From Aquipuribacter sp. SD81 (GTDB lineage: Bacteria; Actinomycetota; Actinomycetes; Actinomycetales; JBBAYJ01): a stretch of 64,000 nt of DNA. Location: NCBI RefSeq assembly GCF_037153975.1, contig NZ_JBBAYJ010000007.1, positions 1-64,000 of the forward strand. Direction: 5' to 3'. The notes under the pieces were generated by a model. The model did not search any database. It was given only the letters and a program-made list of their open reading frames with translations, and was not told the origin of the DNA. Made by a program: the position numbers and the translations under genes. Shown here in pieces: positions 61,986 through 64,000 of the stretch. The number at the start of each line of letters is the position of its first letter. Position 1 is the stretch's first letter.

Positions 61986-62010
61986 CGGGGCCGGTCACCG
62001 ACCGGCCCCG
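61986..62010 (+). terminator. Terminator hairpin of tRNA-Ala
   Basis: CGGGGCCGGTC and GACCGGCCCCG form a perfect 11-bp stem with a 3-nt loop just after the tRNA. No U-tract. Confidence 0.65.
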
Positions 62011-62062
62011 ACGCTCGTCCGGGGCGGGCGACCGCCCGACCGTCGCTGTCGGACCGCGCCCC

Positions 62063-62068
62063 TACGGT
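62063..62068 (+). promoter_or_regulatory. -10 element of the RibD-C reductase gene
   Basis: TACGGT ends 8 nt before the GTG at 62077; no Shine-Dalgarno. Confidence 0.4.
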
Positions 62069-62076
62069 CACCGGCC

Positions 62077-62652
62077 GTGGGACGCATCCTCTTCGACACC
62101 GCCACGAGCATCGACGGCTTCATCGCCGACCCGGACGGCTCCCTCGCCTGGCTCTTCGCCGTCGAGGGGGGCGAGGACCCCGACGAGGCGCTCTTCCCCA
62201 GCGGCGCGAGCGTGCTCGTCGAGGGCTCGACGACGTACGAGTGGATCCTCCGCGAGGAGGACGTGCTCGCCCACCCCGAGAAGTGGCAGGGCTTCCACGG
62301 CGACCGCCCGACGTTCGTCTTCACCCACCGGGACCTGCCGGTGCCCACCGGTGCCGACGTGCGGTTCGTGCGCGGGCCGGTCGCCGACGTCCTGCCGCGG
62401 CTGCGCGAGGCCGCCGGCGACGGCGACATCTGGGTCGTGGGAGGGGGCGACCTCGCCGGTCAGTTCCTCGACGCGGGCGCCCTCGACGAGGTCGCCCTGT
62501 CCGTGGCGCCGGTCGCCCTCGGCGGCGGCGCGCCGCTGCTGCCGCGGCGCGTCACCTCCGAGCGGCTCCGGCTGCGCTCCGCCGCCGCCCACGGGCAGTT
62601 CGCTCGGCTCGTCTACGAGGTCCGGCCGGCGCACGACGCGCTCAGCCCGTGA
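62077..62652 (+). CDS. RibD C-terminal / dihydrofolate-reductase-fold protein
   Basis: This 191-residue protein has the RibD_C fold: RILFDTATSIDGFIADPDGS at the start, LVEGSTTYEWI, PTFVFTHRDLP, IWVVGGGDLAGQFLDAGALD and LSVAPVALGGGAPLLP. These match the dihydrofolate-reductase-like family common in actinomycetes, which bind NADPH and act on unknown pterin-like or flavin-like substrates. It is convergent with the DUF427 remnant, and its last 11 nt overlap that frame antisense. Confidence 0.87.
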   Translation: MGRILFDTATSIDGFIADPDGSLAWLFAVEGGEDPDEALFPSGASVLVEGSTTYEWILREEDVLAHPEKWQGFHGDRPTFVFTHRDLPVPTGADVRFVRGPVADVLPRLREAAGDGDIWVVGGGDLAGQFLDAGALDEVALSVAPVALGGGAPLLPRRVTSERLRLRSAAAHGQFARLVYEVRPAHDALSP

Positions 62653-62905
62653 CGCGCCCGTCGACCTCGGTCCGTACGCCCCCACCCATGAAGCACACGT
62701 GCCCGGGCAGCGGCAGCGCCTCGGGCAGCGGCTCCTCGTAGCCCCACGCGACGTCGGCGGGGCCGCCGACGAGCGAGCGGTACGTCGCGTCGCCCTCGTA
62801 CGGGCAGGCGTGGCCGTGGTGCTGTCGCGCGGCCCCTCCGGCGTCGCGAGCGCACGGACGTACGTCGGGCACGAGCAGCAGCAGGTGGTCGGTGCCGCGG
62901 TCGCC
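62642..62905 (-). pseudogene. DUF427 gene remnant (C-terminal half)
   Basis: The frame encodes HACPYEGDATYRSL, then DVAWGYEEPLPEALPLPG and a VDGRV ending, which are the conserved second half of DUF427. The N-terminal strands of the family are missing. Upstream in frame is a TAA (62906-62908), then the palindromic repeat block. A GTG at 62872 could make a 76-residue protein, but without half the fold. Most likely a gene truncated when the repeats formed or inserted. Confidence 0.6.
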
Positions 62906-62920
62906 TTAACGCTCGGACGT

Positions 62921-63074
62921 GTCGTGCACGACCACCTGGAGGGGGCGGGTGTCGCCGCTGCCTCACGCACGACCGTGTCGTGCCCGACCGTCTCGTGCGC
63001 GACCCTGTCGGGCGCGACACGGTCGTGCGTGACGCGAGTGGTGCAGCACCTCGCCCCAGGTGGTCGTGCACGAC
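62921..63074. repeat. 154-bp imperfect palindrome
   Basis: Outer arms (62921-62939 and 63056-63074) are 19-nt exact inverted repeats built on GTCGTGCACGAC. Inner arms (62963-62988 and 63007-63032) match at 25 of 26 positions. Both pairs share one centre at 62997.5, with equal 23-nt spacers, so the whole block is one symmetric structure able to form a long hairpin or cruciform. It has no coding features. Confidence 0.85.
62967..63041. repeat. 15-bp tandem repeat, five imperfect copies
   Basis: Units begin GCACGACCGTGTCGT, GCCCGACCGTCTCGT, GCGCGACCCTGTCGG, GCGCGACACGGTCGT and GCGTGACGCGAGTGG. Each unit has internal dyad symmetry, which partly generates the larger palindrome. Confidence 0.7.
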
Positions 63075-63135
63075 CGATCCCTACGACCGATCCCTACGAC
63101 CGGTCCGTACGACCGGTGCCTGCGACCGGCCCGCA
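63071..63135. repeat. 13-bp tandem repeat, five copies (iteron-like)
   Basis: CGACCGATCCCTA occurs twice exactly, then CGACCGGTCCGTA, CGACCGGTGCCTG and CGACCGGCCCGCA. The 13-bp period is not a multiple of 3, so the array is non-coding. It directly abuts the palindrome. Confidence 0.8.
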
Positions 63136-63175
63136 CGAGCCCGGCCCGACCGGCCCGGCCGCCGTCACGACCAGG

Positions 63176-64000
63176 TCAGACCCAGCTCGGCCACCACATG
63201 CGCAGGCGCCACTCCGAGGTCGTGATGACCTGCGCCGTCCACACGGGGTAGAAGAACAGCAGGCACGCGACCGCGCCGACGACGACCGCCCCGACGCCGA
63301 CCGCCCCCCACAGGCGCCGGTCCGGCGAGGCGGTCACCGGCCCGAGCAGCAGCCCGAGGGCGTACGTGAGGGCGAGCACGAGGTACGGCACGAAGGCGAC
63401 GGCGTAGAAGTAGAAGATCGTGCGGTCCTGGAAGGCGAACCACGGCAGGTAGCAGGCCGCGAGCGGCACGAGCACCGCCCCGGCCCGCCAGTCGCGACGC
63501 AGCAGCCACGCGAGCAGGCAGACGACGACGGCGATGGTGCCGCCCCACCACACGACCGGGTTGCCGAGCGACGTCACCGCCGAGCTGCAGGCGTCGGCGC
63601 CGCAGCCCTCCAGCCCCTCGTTCTGGCCGCGGTAGTAGAACGACGTCGGCCGGCCCATGACGAGCCACGACCAGGGGTTCGCCATGTACGGGTGCTCGTT
63701 GTCGACCGTGTTGATCGAGCGGTGGAAGTCGTACGCGGAGACGTGGTAGTGCCACAGGCTCGCGAGCGCGTCGGGCAGCCACGGGGTCGCCTCGTCCGGG
63801 TTCTCCGCCGCCCACTGCCGGCTGTACGCGTCCGGCGAGCGGAACCAGCCCGTCCACGACGCCAGGTAGGTGACGAACGCGACCGGGACCAGGGCGAGGA
63901 ACGCGAACCACGAGTCGCGCACGAGCATCCCCGTGAACCAGCGGTCGACCCCGACCGCGCGGCGCGCACCCATGTCCCACAGCACGGTGAGCACGCCGAA
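63176..64000 (-). CDS. Protein O-mannosyltransferase-like membrane protein (5' partial)
   Basis: The frame is open to base 64000, so the N-terminal part lies right of the window; 274 residues are visible. They match the C-terminal half of actinobacterial Pmt: SWTGWFRSPDAYSRQWA, WHYHVSAYDFHRSINTVDNE, HPYMANPWSWLVMGRPTSFY, GNPVVWWGGTIAVVVCLLAW and PWFAFQDRTIFYFYAVAFVP, with about six membrane helices. Pmt transfers mannose from polyprenyl-phosphate mannose to Ser/Thr of exported proteins. The catalytic N-terminal loop is not in view. Confidence 0.92.
   Translation of the reverse strand, partial: FGVLTVLWDMGARRAVGVDRWFTGMLVRDSWFAFLALVPVAFVTYLASWTGWFRSPDAYSRQWAAENPDEATPWLPDALASLWHYHVSAYDFHRSINTVDNEHPYMANPWSWLVMGRPTSFYYRGQNEGLEGCGADACSSAVTSLGNPVVWWGGTIAVVVCLLAWLLRRDWRAGAVLVPLAACYLPWFAFQDRTIFYFYAVAFVPYLVLALTYALGLLLGPVTASPDRRLWGAVGVGAVVVGAVACLLFFYPVWTAQVITTSEWRLRMWWPSWV

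Larger units (their letters stand above)
62653..63175. other. Gene-poor repeat region before the mannosyltransferase gene
   Basis: This 523-bp stretch holds only the DUF427 remnant, the 154-bp palindrome with its 15-bp units, and the 13-bp array. The short open frames through it read as Arg/Pro/Thr-rich shadows. No promoter or intact gene is supported. Confidence 0.6.

Noticed and set aside
62967-63135. Possible CRISPR array.
   Set aside because: The 15- and 13-bp units are contiguous, with no unique spacers, and no cas genes are nearby.
63060-63251. Short plus-strand frames through the repeat block.
   Set aside because: Their periodic Arg/Pro/Thr residues come from the 13-bp array, whose period is not a multiple of three.

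Overview
The window is a chromosomal segment of a very GC-rich actinomycete. The evidence is near-saturated G/C at third codon positions, frequent GTG starts, CGNR and BTAD regulators, a WXG100/EccC pair, an actinobacterial-type Tad pilus locus, and the galU-moeA(glp)-rimJ-sepX gene order. Nothing seen here fixes the genus. I found no phage, IS element or CRISPR array. The segment reads as ordinary chromosome with three tRNA genes (His, Arg, Ala) and two partial genes at the edges.

Layout. 1-9.2 kb: a DUF222/HNH nuclease (cut at the left edge), an SDR epimerase, a chemoreceptor fused to a PilZ domain, tRNA-His, orn, a PrsW-like membrane protease, a DUF4349 lipoprotein and a pirin. 9.2-12.6 kb: a GNAT/autoinducer-synthase-like acyltransferase converging on a membrane GGDEF-EAL protein, which is preceded by a 23-codon leader ORF. 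12.8-18.7 kb: two GH13 enzymes, DedA, a hexose-6-phosphate mutarotase-like epimerase and 2,2-dialkylglycine decarboxylase. 18.8-22.4 kb: a CGNR regulator, two tiny Cys-containing proteins, a protein with four cold-shock domains, a DinB-like protein, tRNA-Arg and a flavodoxin-fold reductase. 22.5-29 kb: a compact type VII secretion locus (EccC, lipoprotein, secreted protein, WXG100). 29.3-40.7 kb: a Tad/Flp pilus operon (SAF/CpaB-like, CpaE, CpaF, TadB, TadC, four small pilin-like proteins, and a LysM-membrane-BTAD protein). 40.7-53 kb: Sir2, DUF5995, an EamA exporter, a K+ channel, a large SF1-helicase-like protein, MscL, a second SAF protein, FmdB, FolE and a CPA1 antiporter. 53-61 kb: 5-formyl-THF cyclo-ligase, a diguanylate cyclase, then galU-moeA/glp-moaC-mogA-rimJ-sepX. 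61-64 kb: an NmrA-like protein, tRNA-Ala, a RibD-C reductase, a broken DUF427 gene beside a palindromic repeat block, and the 3' part of a protein O-mannosyltransferase.

How the genes may work together. Cyclic-di-GMP functions recur: two GGDEF proteins, one PilZ chemoreceptor, and Orn, which finishes degradation of pGpG. The Tad operon is tightly coupled by 1-16 nt overlaps, with a perfect 24-bp palindrome just before the pilin gene. The galU-to-sepX block matches the actinobacterial cell-division neighbourhood (Glp/SepX), but here it carries moaC and mogA, so cofactor synthesis and divisome genes are physically merged.

Many starts lack a Shine-Dalgarno sequence and instead have a TANNNT hexamer ending 6-8 nt before the start codon, which points to widespread leaderless transcription. 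Coordinates of starts were chosen on this basis or on Shine-Dalgarno placement where the sequence allowed it. All functional calls come from motif recognition by eye, with no database search.
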